Origin: Lelliottia nimipressuralis
GTDB taxonomy: Bacteria; Pseudomonadota; Gammaproteobacteria; Enterobacterales; Enterobacteriaceae
DNA: 64,000 nt
Assembly: GCF_004115925.1 (NCBI RefSeq)
Contig: NZ_SDDX01000030.1
Span: 16,399-80,398, forward strand
Reading direction: 5' to 3'
Both the position numbers and the translations under genes were made by a program. Of the stretch, positions 38,710 to 49,291 are shown piece by piece. The notes below the pieces were generated by a model. It had not been told where the DNA came from and searched no databases. It worked only from the letters and a program-made list of their open reading frames with translations. Position 1 is the first letter of the stretch. Every line of letters starts with the position of its first letter.

Positions 38710-40650
38710 TCAAACAGAGTATCTTTGCAAATATTTTTTCACATTGCTGTCAAGCGGCTGAGAGGTAGCAATAAAATCCCCCTGACCACCCGCGACACCG
38801 CGCTCCGTCAACATCTGCCATTCGCTGCGTGAACGTATGCCAGTGGCGAAGACTTGCGTTTGCGTTCCCTTGCACGCTTCCACCAGACTCTGAACCAGCA
38901 GCTGGTTTTCCGTGCGCTTTTCAATATTCCTGACCAGCCCCGGATGCAGCTTTAACAGCTCCACATCCAGCTCCTTGATCCAACTGGTACTGACCAGCGT
39001 TAAACCCGCCTGAGTCACTGCCACGCGAGCACCGAGTGCATTCATCAAACGGACGACCGGCTGTAAACGGCTGATATGTTGACAAACATCTGCCTCTGCA
39101 AGTTCAAAAATAATACGTTTCCGCTGCGATTTTTCACATTGCATCAGCACATCACGCAGCCAGCGCTGAAAACGCGGGCGAATCAGCGATTCTACCGTTA
39201 CCTGTAATGCCAGATTTTCCTCCGGCCAGAAAGATAAAAATGGAATAAGGCGCGTAATTTGCTGCCGGTCGTACTCTTCCGACAGACCAAACTGCAGCAC
39301 CATCGGCAAATATTCGGCGGAGACAACCTCTTCCGAGCCGTCGAAGATACGGCAAAGTAACTCGCGGTGATGCACCTGGCCGTTACGCAGCACTGCCGGT
39401 TTTTGATAAATTCGTGGCCCGCCGCGGCTCAGCATCTGTTCAATGAGCGTTCGCCAGCGCACGTTGCCGCGCCCTTTTTCCGGCAGAGAATCATCGTAAA
39501 CCGCCCAGCCATTTGCCCCCTGCAGCACTGCGTTACGCGTGGCCGCTTCGGCATGCTCCATCACCTGTTGAGTTTGCTGGCCGCCGCGCCAGGCACAAAT
39601 GCCGATATGTACCATGTCATCCCGGTCGAGCATTTTGGTTGGCGGCAGCGCATCGACCGCTTTCAGCAACTGACTGGCGATGCTTTCCGATTCTTTCAGC
39701 GTCCGGTGCGGCAGCAACACAGCAAAATCACTGCGGTGGTAGCGCGCCAGCAGCGCACCGGGATAGCGCATAATAAAGGTCGATAACAAATTGATGAGCG
39801 TAAAGAGATGCTCTTCCGCCACCGAGCGGCCCCAGGTATCGCGCAACAGGTCGAAATCGGGCAGCCGGATAACCATCACCACCCCGTGAGTACCCACCTT
39901 TTCGGTATCTTCCAGCAGCGTGGCCAGTTGATTATCAAAGAAAAGGCGGTTATTCAGTCCGGTTTTATTGTCCTGGGCGGCGTAGGACCGAATCAGCGTA
40001 TCCATACGGCTGCGCTGATCGCTGGCGAACTGGATTTCTGAAAGCAACACATCCAGCGCACTGCTGGTCCGCGACGGCCATTCATAAACAGACCCGCGCA
40101 CCTTAGCACCTCGTTCACCGTTTAAAATACGTACAGATCGCGATTCCAGGAGTTCCTGTCCGGAAAGCTGGCGTCGAAGCCAGCGCACCGCCAGAAAGAT
40201 CAGCACCACAATAAAGCCCACCGCAACGGTGAGCGGCGCAGTGGTCATCAGTGAACGGAAATAGTTCGCCATCGGGTCCTGATAGACCAGCCTGATGGTC
40301 ACCCCAGGGCTTTTCAGGGAGTGAATCGTCATCTCGCGGTATTGTGCCAGCGTCCCGGCCGGGCGATAGCTGCTCTGACGCGCATGGCTCAGGAGGACTT
40401 TGCTACCCTGTAGAATGTCGATGTGTACAATATCCACCGGCACCATCAGCTCATCCAGTTGCTGAGACAGCGCGGGCAACGTTGACGTGACCAGTCGCGA
40501 ATCAATGACCGAAGCCACGGACTGCACGCGGTTGGTCAGTTTGTCCTGAATGGCGTTATAAAAGCTTAGCGAGCACCCCATCAGGGTGACGAAGATAGTC
40601 AGCCCCGTCAGCAGCGTAATAAAAGCTGAAAATTTCGTCGTTAATCGCAT
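38710..40650 (-). CDS. csrD: RNase E specificity factor CsrD
   Basis: This 646-residue membrane protein targets the small RNAs CsrB and CsrC for RNase E decay and so raises free CsrA. It has two transmembrane helices (about 9-30 and 134-156) around a sensor segment, then degenerate GGDEF (HRSDF in place of GGDEF) and degenerate EAL (ELLCR) domains, as in E. coli. It is therefore not expected to make or break cyclic-di-GMP. The ATG at 40650 gives the E. coli length; a GTG four codons earlier is possible. Confidence 0.95.
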   Translation of the reverse strand: MRLTTKFSAFITLLTGLTIFVTLMGCSLSFYNAIQDKLTNRVQSVASVIDSRLVTSTLPALSQQLDELMVPVDIVHIDILQGSKVLLSHARQSSYRPAGTLAQYREMTIHSLKSPGVTIRLVYQDPMANYFRSLMTTAPLTVAVGFIVVLIFLAVRWLRRQLSGQELLESRSVRILNGERGAKVRGSVYEWPSRTSSALDVLLSEIQFASDQRSRMDTLIRSYAAQDNKTGLNNRLFFDNQLATLLEDTEKVGTHGVVMVIRLPDFDLLRDTWGRSVAEEHLFTLINLLSTFIMRYPGALLARYHRSDFAVLLPHRTLKESESIASQLLKAVDALPPTKMLDRDDMVHIGICAWRGGQQTQQVMEHAEAATRNAVLQGANGWAVYDDSLPEKGRGNVRWRTLIEQMLSRGGPRIYQKPAVLRNGQVHHRELLCRIFDGSEEVVSAEYLPMVLQFGLSEEYDRQQITRLIPFLSFWPEENLALQVTVESLIRPRFQRWLRDVLMQCEKSQRKRIIFELAEADVCQHISRLQPVVRLMNALGARVAVTQAGLTLVSTSWIKELDVELLKLHPGLVRNIEKRTENQLLVQSLVEACKGTQTQVFATGIRSRSEWQMLTERGVAGGQGDFIATSQPLDSNVKKYLQRYSV

Positions 40651-40844
40651 CCTTGAGATCACTCCGTTGGTTGATGGGGAGGCAGTTAAAGTGCAAGTAA
40701 GTGCTAACTTGCGTTTAGCAGGGGCATACTACCAAACCTGGTCTATCTGGCAATTTATTGCGTTAAATCGGCATAGCGTTTCAATGAGCGAGTATAGTCT
40801 TCAGAAATTATTTTCCAATCATCATGCTTAGTGAGGACATCTGT

Positions 40845-41819
40845 ATGCAGGCTTTGATCTTAGAACAGCAAGACGGCAAAACTCTGGCGTCGGTTCAATC
40901 CGTTGAGGAAAACCGTCTCCCGGAGGGGAACGTGACTGTGGATATCGACTGGTCCAGCCTGAACTATAAGGATGCTCTTGCCATCACGGGCACCGGGAAA
41001 ATTATCCGCAATTTTCCGATGATTCCGGGAATTGATTTCGCAGGTCACGTGCATTCCAGCGAAGATCCGCGCTTTCACCCAGGGCAGCAGGTGCTGTTGA
41101 CCGGCTGGGGCGTGGGTGAAAACCACTGGGGCGGCCTCTCCACGCAGGCGCGCGTCAACGGTGACTGGCTGGTGCCGATGCCAAAAGGTCTCGATGGCCG
41201 CAAAGCGATGATCATCGGCACCGCCGGTTTCACTGCGATGCTATGCGTAATGGCGCTGGAAGAGGCTGGCGTTCGCCCGGACTCCGGTGAAGTGGTCGTG
41301 ACCGGCGCCAGCGGTGGCGTGGGCAGTACCGCTGTGACGCTGCTGCACAAACTCGGATATCAGGTTGCTGCTGTTACCGGGCGCGAAAGCACACATGATT
41401 ACCTGCGTTCACTGGGCGCAAACCGTATTCTGGGACGCGAAGAGTTCAGCGAAACCCGTCCACTGGAAAAACAGGTCTGGGCGGGTGCGGTGGATACCGT
41501 GGGCGATAAAGTGCTGGCGAAACTGCTGGCACAGATGAACTACGGCGGATGCGTGGCGGCCTGCGGTCTGGCGGGTGGTTTTGCGCTGCCAACAACCGTG
41601 ATGCCATTTATTCTACGTAATGTGCGTCTGCAGGGCGTGGATTCCGTGATGACGCCGGCGGCGCGTCGCACGCAGGCATGGGAACGTCTGGTGCGTGATT
41701 TGCCGGAGTCCTTCTTCAGCCAAAGCGCCACCGAAATTACGCTGGATCAGGCGCCGGAGTATGCCGAAAAAATCATTAGCAACCATTTCCAGGGCCGGGC
41801 GCTGGTGAAAATTGCTTAA
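40845..41819 (+). CDS. acuI: Acrylyl-CoA reductase AcuI/YhdH
   Basis: This 324-residue zinc-free medium-chain dehydrogenase reduces acrylyl-CoA with NADPH. The nucleotide-binding motif TGASGGVGST lies at about 151-160, and no structural zinc cysteines are seen. The start at 40845 follows GAGGA at eight bases; a frame seven codons longer is rejected because it would start before this site. It is divergent from csrD. Confidence 0.94.
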   Translation: MQALILEQQDGKTLASVQSVEENRLPEGNVTVDIDWSSLNYKDALAITGTGKIIRNFPMIPGIDFAGHVHSSEDPRFHPGQQVLLTGWGVGENHWGGLSTQARVNGDWLVPMPKGLDGRKAMIIGTAGFTAMLCVMALEEAGVRPDSGEVVVTGASGGVGSTAVTLLHKLGYQVAAVTGRESTHDYLRSLGANRILGREEFSETRPLEKQVWAGAVDTVGDKVLAKLLAQMNYGGCVAACGLAGGFALPTTVMPFILRNVRLQGVDSVMTPAARRTQAWERLVRDLPESFFSQSATEITLDQAPEYAEKIISNHFQGRALVKIA

Positions 41820-41896
41820 TCTTCAAATTTTCGTGACATATTCGCGATAACCCGACTCCTCCGTCATGCTTAGAAAAATGCATGCCGGAGGATGCC

Positions 41897-42898
41897 ATGA
41901 AAAACAGAAAACTGACGGAAGCCGATGTAACGGCCGAATCTGTCTTTATGCTACAGCGCCGCCAGATCCTGAAGATGCTTGGTATCAGCGCTACCGCCCT
42001 TACCCTTACCCCCAACGCCCATGCCGACCTGCTTGACTGGTTTAAGGGTAACGATCGTCCAAAAGCCCCCTCTGGCCAGCCGCTAACTTTTACCAAACCC
42101 GCACAGTGGCAGAATAAACTCGCGCTGACGCCGGAAGATAAAGTGACGGGCTATAACAATTTCTATGAGTTTGGCCTCGATAAAGCCGATCCCGCCGCCA
42201 ATGCCGGGAGCATGAAAACCGATCCCTGGACCTTAAAAATTGAGGGCGAAGTCGCTAAGCCGCTCACTTTTGACCATCACGATCTCACGACCCGTTTCCC
42301 CCTTGAGGAGCGTATTTACCGGATGCGTTGCGTTGAGGCGTGGTCGATGGTGGTGCCGTGGATCGGTTTCCCGCTGCACAAACTGCTGGCCATGGCCGAA
42401 CCCACCAGCGATGCCAAATATGTCGCTTTCCAGACGCTTTACTCGCCAGAGCAAATGCCAGGGCAGAAAGACCGCTTTATCGGTGGCGGGCTGGAGTATC
42501 CGTATGTCGAAGGGCTGCGCCTCGACGAGGCCATGCATCCGCTGACGCTGCTGACCGTCGGGGTATATGGCAAAGCGCTGCCGCCGCAAAACGGTGCCCC
42601 CATCCGTTTAACGGTGCCATGGAAATACGGCTTTAAAGGGATTAAATCGATTGTCAGCATTAAGCTCACCAAAGAGCGCCCGCCGACCACCTGGAACCTT
42701 GCCGCGCCGGGCGAATATGGCTTTTTCGCGAACGTAAACCCGCACGTTGATCATCCGCGCTGGTCTCAGGCGACCGAGCGCTTTATCGGCTCCGGCGGCG
42801 CGCTGGACGTGAAACGCCAGCCTACGCTGCTGTTCAATGGCTATGCCGACGAAGTGGCCTCACTCTATCGCGGGCTGAACTTGCGGGAGAATTTTTAA
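41897..42898 (+). CDS. msrP: Periplasmic methionine sulfoxide reductase, catalytic subunit
   Basis: This 333-residue molybdenum enzyme (YedY) repairs oxidised methionines in envelope proteins. It has a twin-arginine signal (RRQILK at 21-26, cleavage after AHA near residue 43) and the molybdenum-ligating Cys145 in RMRCVEAW. The ATG follows GGAGG. Its stop codon abuts the msrQ start. In E. coli K-12 msrPQ lies elsewhere, next to hprRS; here it is between acuI and aroQ. Confidence 0.96.
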   Translation: MKNRKLTEADVTAESVFMLQRRQILKMLGISATALTLTPNAHADLLDWFKGNDRPKAPSGQPLTFTKPAQWQNKLALTPEDKVTGYNNFYEFGLDKADPAANAGSMKTDPWTLKIEGEVAKPLTFDHHDLTTRFPLEERIYRMRCVEAWSMVVPWIGFPLHKLLAMAEPTSDAKYVAFQTLYSPEQMPGQKDRFIGGGLEYPYVEGLRLDEAMHPLTLLTVGVYGKALPPQNGAPIRLTVPWKYGFKGIKSIVSIKLTKERPPTTWNLAAPGEYGFFANVNPHVDHPRWSQATERFIGSGGALDVKRQPTLLFNGYADEVASLYRGLNLRENF

Positions 42899-43498
42899 GT
42901 GCGCTTAACCGTAAAACAGATCACCTGGCTAAAAGTGCTGTTGCATCTGGCCGGTTTGCTTCCTTTTATATGGCTGTTCTGGGCCGCCAGTCAGGGCTAT
43001 TTCAGCGCCGATCCGGCCAAAGATATTCAACACTTTACCGGTAGGATGGCTCTGAAATTTTTGCTGGCAACCTTGCTGGTTTCCCCACTGGCGCGCTACG
43101 CTAAACAGCCATTATTGATACGAACACGACGCCTTTTAGGGCTATGGTGTTTTGCCTGGGCGACGATCCATCTCACCAGCTACACGTTGCTGGAGCTGGG
43201 CATTAATAATCTGGCATTGTTAGGCAGCGAGCTGGTATCGCGTCCGTATCTGACGTTAGGGATTATCAGCTGGGTGATTTTACTGGCGCTGACGCTCACA
43301 TCGACGCAGTACGCACAGCGAAAATTGGGCCGACGCTGGCAACTTTTGCATAACTTCGTCTATCTTGTGGCGATCCTGGCCCCGATACATTATCTGTGGT
43401 CGGTGAAGATTTTATCCCCTCAGCCTATTATCTACGCGCTGCTGGCTCTGGCGCTGCTGATATGGCGCTACAAGAAGTTCCGCCAGTGGTGGCGATAG
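42899..43498 (+). CDS. msrQ: Heme-binding membrane subunit of MsrPQ
   Basis: This 199-residue ferric-reductase-like protein (YedZ) passes electrons from the respiratory chain to MsrP. About six transmembrane helices carry conserved histidines, for example in WATIHLTSY and LLHNFVYL. It starts with GTG directly after the msrP TAA with no spacer, so it is translated by termination-reinitiation. Confidence 0.95.
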   Translation: MRLTVKQITWLKVLLHLAGLLPFIWLFWAASQGYFSADPAKDIQHFTGRMALKFLLATLLVSPLARYAKQPLLIRTRRLLGLWCFAWATIHLTSYTLLELGINNLALLGSELVSRPYLTLGIISWVILLALTLTSTQYAQRKLGRRWQLLHNFVYLVAILAPIHYLWSVKILSPQPIIYALLALALLIWRYKKFRQWWR

Positions 43499-43616
43499 TT
43501 CGCGAAACTGTGCGTATTCCCGCAGATTACTTATCAACCGCGCTTCTTTTATCAATTGCGGTTGATAATCTTCCCTGATAAGACCAGTATTTAGCTGCTA
43601 AATGCTACGAAATCGT

Positions 43617-43622
43617 TATAAT
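43617..43622 (+). promoter_or_regulatory. Possible -10 element before aroQ-accBC
   Basis: A perfect TATAAT lies about 110 bases upstream of aroQ and is followed by a GC-rich start region. No good -35 was found at 16-18 bases, so this is only a candidate. A small hairpin (gaggggtttttcatcccc) follows in the leader. Confidence 0.35.
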
Positions 43623-43732
43623 GTGCGACCTTGGTTTTCCTGGAGGGGTTTTTCATCCCCTGAAAGGGTGACAATTGCGCATCGAAGGTATATTTTGTTT
43701 TTTACCCGAGAATCGCAGGAGATAGCGGCACA

Positions 43733-44185
43733 ATGACTGGAAAGTTGCACATCTTAGTTTTGAACGGACCGAACCTGAACATGCTCGGTACCCGCGAACC
43801 CGAGAAGTACGGCACGCTGACATTAAGCGAAATTGTTAACCGTCTTGGGACGGAAGCAGCTGCGCTTAACGTGAGTCTTGACCATTTTCAGTCTAATGCG
43901 GAGTACGCACTCATCGACCGTATTCATCAGGCTAAAGACACTGTGGACTATATCCTGATTAATCCGGCCGCGTTTACGCACACCAGTGTTGCTATCCGCG
44001 ACGCACTGCTTGCGGTAAGCATCCCGTTTATCGAGATCCACCTGAGCAATGTGCATGCCCGAGAGCCGTTCCGCCACCATTCGTATCTGTCGGATATCGC
44101 TGCTGGCGTTATCTGCGGACTGGGTGCTGACGGTTATTCATACGCTTTACAGACAGCGGTAAAACGCCTGTCACAATCACACTAA
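43733..44185 (+). CDS. aroQ: 3-Dehydroquinate dehydratase, type II
   Basis: This 150-residue dodecameric enzyme of the shikimate pathway converts 3-dehydroquinate to 3-dehydroshikimate. The motifs [17 protein letters not shown] (active-site Arg and Tyr), [11 protein letters not shown] and [17 protein letters not shown] (catalytic His) are all present. It is immediately upstream of accB. Confidence 0.97.
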   Translation: MTGKLHILVLNGPNLNMLGTREPEKYGTLTLSEIVNRLGTEAAALNVSLDHFQSNAEYALIDRIHQAKDTVDYILINPAAFTHTSVAIRDALLAVSIPFIEIHLSNVHAREPFRHHSYLSDIAAGVICGLGADGYSYALQTAVKRLSQSH

Positions 44186-44206
44186 ACAAGAGTACGGAAC
44201 CCACTC

Positions 44207-44674
44207 ATGGATATTCGTAAGATTAAAAAACTGATCGAGCTGGTTGAAGAATCAGGCATCTCCGAACTGGAAATTTCTGAAGGCGAAGAGTCTGTACGCA
44301 TCAGCCGTGCAGCGCCAGCCGCTAGCTTCCCGGTCATGCAGCAGGCTTATGCTGCACCTGTGATGCAGCAGCAGCCTGCTCTGTCTAACGCAGTTGCCCC
44401 GGCAGCAGAAGCGCCGGCTGCAGCAGCCGCAGAAATCAGTGGTCACATCGTACGTTCCCCGATGGTTGGTACTTTCTACCGCACGCCAAGCCCGGACGCT
44501 AAAGCGTTCTGCGAAGTGGGTCAGAAAGTCAATGCAGGCGATACCCTGTGTATCGTTGAAGCCATGAAAATGATGAACCAGATCGAAGCTGACAAGTCAG
44601 GCGTTGTTAAAGCGATTCTGGTCGAAAGTGGTCAGCCGGTAGAATTTGACGAGCCGCTGGTCGTCATCGAGTAA
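44207..44674 (+). CDS. accB: Biotin carboxyl carrier protein of acetyl-CoA carboxylase
   Basis: This 155-residue carrier has an N-terminal dimerisation segment, a flexible Ala/Pro/Gln linker (about 35-76) and a biotinyl domain with the biotinylated Lys121 in EAMKM. Its thumb loop is present. It is cotranscribed with accC, which begins ten bases later. In E. coli AccB also represses its own operon. Confidence 0.98.
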   Translation: MDIRKIKKLIELVEESGISELEISEGEESVRISRAAPAASFPVMQQAYAAPVMQQQPALSNAVAPAAEAPAAAAAEISGHIVRSPMVGTFYRTPSPDAKAFCEVGQKVNAGDTLCIVEAMKMMNQIEADKSGVVKAILVESGQPVEFDEPLVVIE

Positions 44675-44684
44675 CGAGGCGAAC

Positions 44685-46034
44685 ATGCTGGATAAAATTG
44701 TCATCGCCAACCGTGGCGAGATTGCACTGCGTATCCTTCGTGCCTGTAAAGAACTGGGCATCAAGACCGTCGCTGTGCACTCAAGCGCGGATCGCGATTT
44801 AAAACACGTATTACTGGCGGATGAGACGGTCTGTATTGGCCCGGCTCCGTCCGTAAAAAGTTATCTGAATATCCCGGCAATCATCAGCGCCGCTGAAATC
44901 ACCGGCGCGGTGGCAATCCATCCGGGTTATGGCTTCCTCTCTGAGAACGCCAACTTTGCTGAGCAGGTTGAGCGCTCTGGCTTTATCTTTATCGGCCCGA
45001 AAGCTGACACTATTCGCCTGATGGGCGACAAAGTGTCCGCAATCACCGCGATGAAGAAAGCAGGCGTTCCAACGGTACCAGGCTCCGACGGCCCTCTGGG
45101 CGACGATATGGATGCTAACCGCGCACATGCCAAACGCATTGGCTATCCGGTTATCATCAAAGCGTCCGGCGGCGGCGGCGGTCGTGGTATGCGCGTTGTA
45201 CGCAGCGATGCAGACCTGGCACAATCCATCTCCATGACCAAAGCTGAAGCGAAAGCTGCGTTCAGCAATGACATGGTTTACATGGAAAAATACCTGGAAA
45301 ACCCACGCCACATCGAAATTCAGGTGCTGGCTGACGGTCAGGGTAACGCAATCTATCTGGCAGAACGTGACTGCTCCATGCAGCGTCGTCACCAGAAAGT
45401 CGTCGAAGAAGCACCAGCACCGGGTATTACTCCGGAACTGCGTCGCTACATCGGTGAGCGTTGCGCCAAGGCGTGTGTCGATATCGGCTATCGCGGTGCA
45501 GGTACGTTCGAATTCCTGTTCGAAAACGGCGAGTTCTATTTCATCGAAATGAACACCCGTATTCAGGTTGAACACCCGGTTACCGAAATGATTACCGGCG
45601 TTGACCTGATCAAAGAGCAGCTGCGTATCGCTGCGGGTCAACCGCTGTCCATTAAGCAGGAAGAAGTCGTGGTGAAAGGCCATGCGGTCGAGTGCCGTAT
45701 TAACGCCGAAGACCCGAACACCTTCCTGCCGAGCCCGGGTAAAATCACGCGTTTCCACGCGCCGGGTGGCTTTGGTGTGCGTTGGGAATCTCATATCTAC
45801 GCGGGCTACACTGTACCGCCGTACTATGACTCAATGATCGGTAAACTGATCTGCTACGGCGAAAACCGTGACGTGGCGATTGCCCGCATGAAGAACGCTC
45901 TACAGGAGCTGATCATCGACGGCATCAAAACCAACGTTGATCTGCAGGTTCGTATCATGAACGACGAGAACTTCCAGAATGGTGGAACGAACATCCACTA
46001 TCTGGAGAAAAAACTCGGCCTTCACGAAAAGTAA
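44685..46034 (+). CDS. accC: Biotin carboxylase subunit of acetyl-CoA carboxylase
   Basis: This 449-residue ATP-grasp enzyme carboxylates biotin on AccB. It has the N-terminal domain [16 protein letters not shown], the glycine-rich ATP loop [12 protein letters not shown] near residue 159, and the catalytic [10 protein letters not shown] block (about 288-297). The start at 44685 has GAGGCGA upstream; a longer frame would overlap accB. The stop is followed by a terminator. Confidence 0.99.
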   Translation: MLDKIVIANRGEIALRILRACKELGIKTVAVHSSADRDLKHVLLADETVCIGPAPSVKSYLNIPAIISAAEITGAVAIHPGYGFLSENANFAEQVERSGFIFIGPKADTIRLMGDKVSAITAMKKAGVPTVPGSDGPLGDDMDANRAHAKRIGYPVIIKASGGGGGRGMRVVRSDADLAQSISMTKAEAKAAFSNDMVYMEKYLENPRHIEIQVLADGQGNAIYLAERDCSMQRRHQKVVEEAPAPGITPELRRYIGERCAKACVDIGYRGAGTFEFLFENGEFYFIEMNTRIQVEHPVTEMITGVDLIKEQLRIAAGQPLSIKQEEVVVKGHAVECRINAEDPNTFLPSPGKITRFHAPGGFGVRWESHIYAGYTVPPYYDSMIGKLICYGENRDVAIARMKNALQELIIDGIKTNVDLQVRIMNDENFQNGGTNIHYLEKKLGLHEK

Positions 46035-46049
46035 GACCGCATACGCGTT

Positions 46050-46077
46050 AAAAGGCCGGATATTCCGGCCTTTTTTA
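46050..46077 (+). terminator. Terminator after accC
   Basis: An 11-base-pair stem (aaaaggccgga / tccggcctttt) with a three-base loop ends in six T. Confidence 0.92.
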
Positions 46078-46143
46078 TTTCTGGGGATCGCCTGTGTCCC
46101 ATCATGTACAATCCCCGCTTTCTTCATCCACAAGGGACTTAAA

Positions 46144-46386
46144 ATGGACAAGCGTTTTGTTCAAGCCCATAAAGAAGCGCGCTGGGCGCTGTGGCTGACC
46201 CTTCTCTATCTCGCTGCTTGGTTAGTAACTGCTTACTTACCTGGTTCGGCTCCCGGAATTACCGGCCTGCCGCACTGGTTTGAAATGGCCTGTCTGCTGT
46301 TGCCTCTGGTATTTACGCTGCTGTGCTGGCTGATGGTGCGTTTTATCTTCCGCGATATCTCTCTGGAGGATAGCGATGCAAACTGA
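46144..46386 (+). CDS. yhdT: Small membrane protein YhdT
   Basis: This 80-residue DUF997 protein has two transmembrane helices (about 14-34 and 47-70). It overlaps panF by 11 bases and is probably its translational partner. The ATG at 46144 follows AAGGGA. Its function is unknown, though its constant linkage to the pantothenate transporter suggests an accessory role. Confidence 0.92.
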   Translation: MDKRFVQAHKEARWALWLTLLYLAAWLVTAYLPGSAPGITGLPHWFEMACLLLPLVFTLLCWLMVRFIFRDISLEDSDAN

Positions 46387-47827
46387 AATCATCGCCGTTC
46401 TGGTTATCTATCTTTTTATTGTGTTTGGCCTCTCCGCTTACGCCATGCGCAAGCGCAGCACCGGTTCGTTCCTCAGTGAATATTTCCTGGGAAGCCGCTC
46501 GATGGGCGGTTTTGTCCTGGCGATGACGCTGACCGCCACCTATGTCAGTGCCAGCTCATTTATCGGCGGGCCAGGTGCGGCGTACAAATATGGTCTCGGC
46601 TGGGTGCTACTGGCGATGATTCAGGTGCCGACGATCTGGCTGTCGCTCGGGATTCTGGGCAAGAAATTCGCCATTCTCGCCCGACGCTATAACGCCATTA
46701 CCCTCAATGACATGCTCCAGGCGCGGTATCAGAACCGGGCGGTAGTCTGGATCGCCAGCGTCAGTTTGCTGGTCGCTTTCGTCGGTGCGATTGCCGTGCA
46801 GTTTATTGGCGGCGCGCGGTTGCTGGAAACGGCGGCGGGAATCAAATATGAAAATGGCCTGTTGATTTTCGGGATTACCATCGCGCTCTACACTGCGTTT
46901 GGCGGCTTCCGTGCCAGCGTGCTGAATGACACCATGCAGGGCATGGTGATGCTGATTGGCACCCTGGTGCTGCTGGTTGGTGTGATCTATGCGGCGGGCG
47001 GTTTGCACAATGCCGTTGAAACCCTGGAGCAGATTGACCCTAAACTGGTCAGCCCGCACGGGGCCGACGATATTCTGACCCCGGCGTTTATGACCTCGTT
47101 CTGGGTACTGGTCTGCTTTGGCGTCATCGGCCTGCCCCACACGGCGGTGCGTTGTATCTCCTATAAAGACAGCAAAGCGGTGCATCGCGGGATTATAATC
47201 GGCACAATCGTGGTGTCGCTGTTAATGCTGGGAATGCATCTGGCGGGGGCTTTAGGCCGCGCCATTCTTCCGCATCTGACCGTGCCGGATCAGGTCATTC
47301 CGACATTAATGGTGCAGGTCTTGCCGCCATGGGCCGCCGGGCTGTTCCTTGCCGCGCCGATGGCAGCGATCATGTCGAACGTCAATGCGCACCTGCTGCA
47401 GGCCTCGGCAACAATCATTAAAGATCTGTGGCTCAGCGCGACGCCGACTAAAATGCGTAATGAGCATCGCCTGAAGCGCATTTCGACCTGGACCACGCTG
47501 GTACTCGGCATTCTGATGATGCTGGCCGCCTGGCGTCCACCGGAGATGATCATCTGGCTGAACCTGCTGGCATTCGGCGGGCTGGAAGCGGTGTTCCTGT
47601 GGCCGCTGGTGCTGGGTTTGTACTGGGAGCGCGCGAATGCTGCGGGCGCGCTGAGCGGGATGATTGTCGGTGGCGTACTCTACGCGGTACTCGCCACCTT
47701 TAAGATTCAGTACCTGGGCTTCCATCCGATTGTGCCTTCGTTACTGTTAAGTTTGCTGGCGTTTGTGGTGGGGAACCGTTTTGGTCAGCCCGTCCCACAG
47801 GCCGCCGTCATTTCTACTGATAAATAA
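46376..47827 (+). CDS. panF: Sodium/pantothenate symporter
   Basis: This 483-residue member of the sodium:solute symporter family imports pantothenate for coenzyme A synthesis. About 12-13 transmembrane helices are visible, with the family motifs [10 protein letters not shown] near residue 42 and [15 protein letters not shown] near residue 65. It lies between yhdT and prmA, 11 bases from the latter. Confidence 0.97.
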   Translation: MQTEIIAVLVIYLFIVFGLSAYAMRKRSTGSFLSEYFLGSRSMGGFVLAMTLTATYVSASSFIGGPGAAYKYGLGWVLLAMIQVPTIWLSLGILGKKFAILARRYNAITLNDMLQARYQNRAVVWIASVSLLVAFVGAIAVQFIGGARLLETAAGIKYENGLLIFGITIALYTAFGGFRASVLNDTMQGMVMLIGTLVLLVGVIYAAGGLHNAVETLEQIDPKLVSPHGADDILTPAFMTSFWVLVCFGVIGLPHTAVRCISYKDSKAVHRGIIIGTIVVSLLMLGMHLAGALGRAILPHLTVPDQVIPTLMVQVLPPWAAGLFLAAPMAAIMSNVNAHLLQASATIIKDLWLSATPTKMRNEHRLKRISTWTTLVLGILMMLAAWRPPEMIIWLNLLAFGGLEAVFLWPLVLGLYWERANAAGALSGMIVGGVLYAVLATFKIQYLGFHPIVPSLLLSLLAFVVGNRFGQPVPQAAVISTDK

Positions 47828-47838
47828 AGAGTTTTGCC

Positions 47839-48720
47839 ATGCCGTGGATCCAACTAAAACTGAACACAACCGGTGCCAATGCCGAAGAACTGAGTGACGC
47901 GTTAATGGAAGCGGGTTCAGTTTCCATTACTTTCCAGGACACGCATGACACGCCGGTGTTTGAGCCGCTGCCAGGCGAAACCCGTCTGTGGGGCGATACC
48001 GATGTCATTGGTCTGTTCGATGCCGAAACCGACATGAAAGAGGTCGTGGCGATCCTGGAAAATCACCCGCTGCTGGGCGTCGGGTTTGTGCATAAAATCG
48101 AGCAGCTGGAAGATAAAGACTGGGAGCGCGAGTGGATGGATAACTTCCACCCGATGCAGTTCGGTAAACGTCTGTGGATCTGCCCTAGCTGGCGCGATGT
48201 GCCTGACGCGAACGCCGTGAACGTAATGCTCGATCCGGGCCTGGCGTTTGGTACCGGCACCCACCCGACCACCTCCCTGTGCCTGCAATGGCTTGATGGG
48301 CTGGATCTGGAGGGCAAAACCGTGATCGACTTCGGTTGTGGCTCCGGGATCCTGGCGATTGCGGCGCTGAAACTGGGCGCGGCCAAAGCTATCGGGATCG
48401 ACATCGATCCGCAGGCGATCCAGGCCAGCCGCGATAACGCGCAGCGCAATGGTGTTTCCGATCGTCTGGAGCTGTATCTGCCGGATAGCCAGCCAGAGGT
48501 CATGAAAGCCGATGTGGTGGTCGCGAACATCCTGGCAGGCCCGTTACGTGAACTGGCACCGTTAATCAGCGTGCTGCCCGTTGAGGGCGGTCTGCTGGGT
48601 CTGTCCGGTATTCTGGCAAGCCAGGCTGAAAGCGTGTGCGAAGCTTATGCCGATCTCTTTACTCTTGATCCTGTCGTCGAGAAAGAAGAGTGGTGTCGCA
48701 TCACTGGCAGCAAAAAGTAA
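47839..48720 (+). CDS. prmA: Ribosomal protein L11 methyltransferase
   Basis: This 293-residue enzyme trimethylates L11 using S-adenosylmethionine. An N-terminal L11-binding domain (about 1-60) precedes a Rossmann methyltransferase with [17 protein letters not shown] (about 161-177) and [11 protein letters not shown] (about 230). It follows panF and ends at a hairpin. Confidence 0.98.
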   Translation: MPWIQLKLNTTGANAEELSDALMEAGSVSITFQDTHDTPVFEPLPGETRLWGDTDVIGLFDAETDMKEVVAILENHPLLGVGFVHKIEQLEDKDWEREWMDNFHPMQFGKRLWICPSWRDVPDANAVNVMLDPGLAFGTGTHPTTSLCLQWLDGLDLEGKTVIDFGCGSGILAIAALKLGAAKAIGIDIDPQAIQASRDNAQRNGVSDRLELYLPDSQPEVMKADVVVANILAGPLRELAPLISVLPVEGGLLGLSGILASQAESVCEAYADLFTLDPVVEKEEWCRITGSKK

Positions 48721-48731
48721 TTCAGCCTTTC

Positions 48732-48758
48732 CGGCGTGGGTCTCTTCCCACGCCGTTT
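48732..48758 (+). terminator. Terminator of prmA
   Basis: A nine-base-pair stem (cggcgtggg / cccacgccg) with a six-base loop is followed by tttct. Confidence 0.8.
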
Positions 48759-48798
48759 CTGCGCTCTCCCCCCAGCATTACAGTGGTTAGCCGGTGAC

Positions 48799-48888
48799 AT
48801 GTCAGCGGTGAAATGGGACACCGACTCTTACCTGCATAAACTTTTGGCGAAGAACCACACCTACTGGCGTTTTACGCGACCTGGCTGA
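48799..48888 (+). CDS. Doubtful 29-codon open frame
   Basis: The frame MSAVKWDTDSYLHKLLAKNH continues to TGA at 48886-48888. The open frame extends upstream without a stop to the prmA stop, and it has no clear ribosome site. The composition (W, H, Y, K) looks protein-like, so it may be the tail of a decayed gene. I do not recognise it. Confidence 0.15.
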   Translation: MSAVKWDTDSYLHKLLAKNHTYWRFTRPG

Positions 48889-49020
48889 AGTTCGTCCATA
48901 CAAGCATCACTAAAATACCCCTCCGGTACAGTCGCTCAACGGTCGCATTGCGGTTAAATTATGTTCTGCAGGTAAACTGCGATCATGTTCTAAAATGAGA
49001 CGCAGATCGCAAAGAAGGCC

Positions 49021-49051
49021 GATAATCTGCTGCTTAAAACAGCAGATTATC
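49021..49051. repeat. Perfect 12-bp inverted repeat upstream of dusB-fis
   Basis: The arms gataatctgctg (49021-49032) and cagcagattatc (49040-49051) match perfectly around a seven-base loop. No T run follows, so it is not a standard terminator. It lies about 175 bases before the fis promoter -10. Confidence 0.75.
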
Positions 49052-49223
49052 CCGATTAAGTGATTCATTTATTCAGAAATGATGAGAAGTTACGGGAAAT
49101 TGTAAGCGCCCATAAAATAACCGTAACGGCATAACGTAATGATTTAAATGATTAATAATTCCCTTCAACCCTGCTGAGCAGCAATTCCTTGATCTGTAAC
49201 AGCGGATTGTTCAAAGTTTGGCC

Positions 49224-49259
49224 TTTCATCTCGTGCAAAAAATGCGTAATATACGCCGC
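49224..49259 (+). promoter_or_regulatory. Growth-rate-regulated promoter of dusB-fis
   Basis: A -35 of TTTCAT (49224-49229), a 17-base spacer and a -10 of TAATAT (49247-49252) are followed by the GC-rich discriminator ACGCCGCC. The same layout and almost the same bases are known for the E. coli fis promoter, which is under stringent control, sensitive to the initiating nucleotide, and repressed by Fis itself. Confidence 0.9.
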
Positions 49260-49291
49260 CTTGCAGTCACAGTATGGTCATTTCTTAACTC

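Larger units (their letters stand above)
48721..49291 (+). other. Enlarged prmA-dusB intergenic region
   Basis: This 571-base gap holds a terminator after prmA, a short open frame at 48799-48888 of doubtful status, a perfect 12-base-pair inverted repeat at 49021-49051, and the strong dusB-fis promoter near its right end. Base composition of the middle third is close to that of coding DNA, so part of it may be a decayed gene. Confidence 0.5.

Noticed and set aside
38710..40650. CsrD as an active cyclic-di-GMP enzyme
   Set aside because: The GGDEF and EAL signature residues are replaced (HRSDF, ELLCR), as in the known RNA-decay factor.
49021..49051. Inverted repeat as a Rho-independent terminator
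   Set aside because: No T run follows on either strand and no gene ends just before it.
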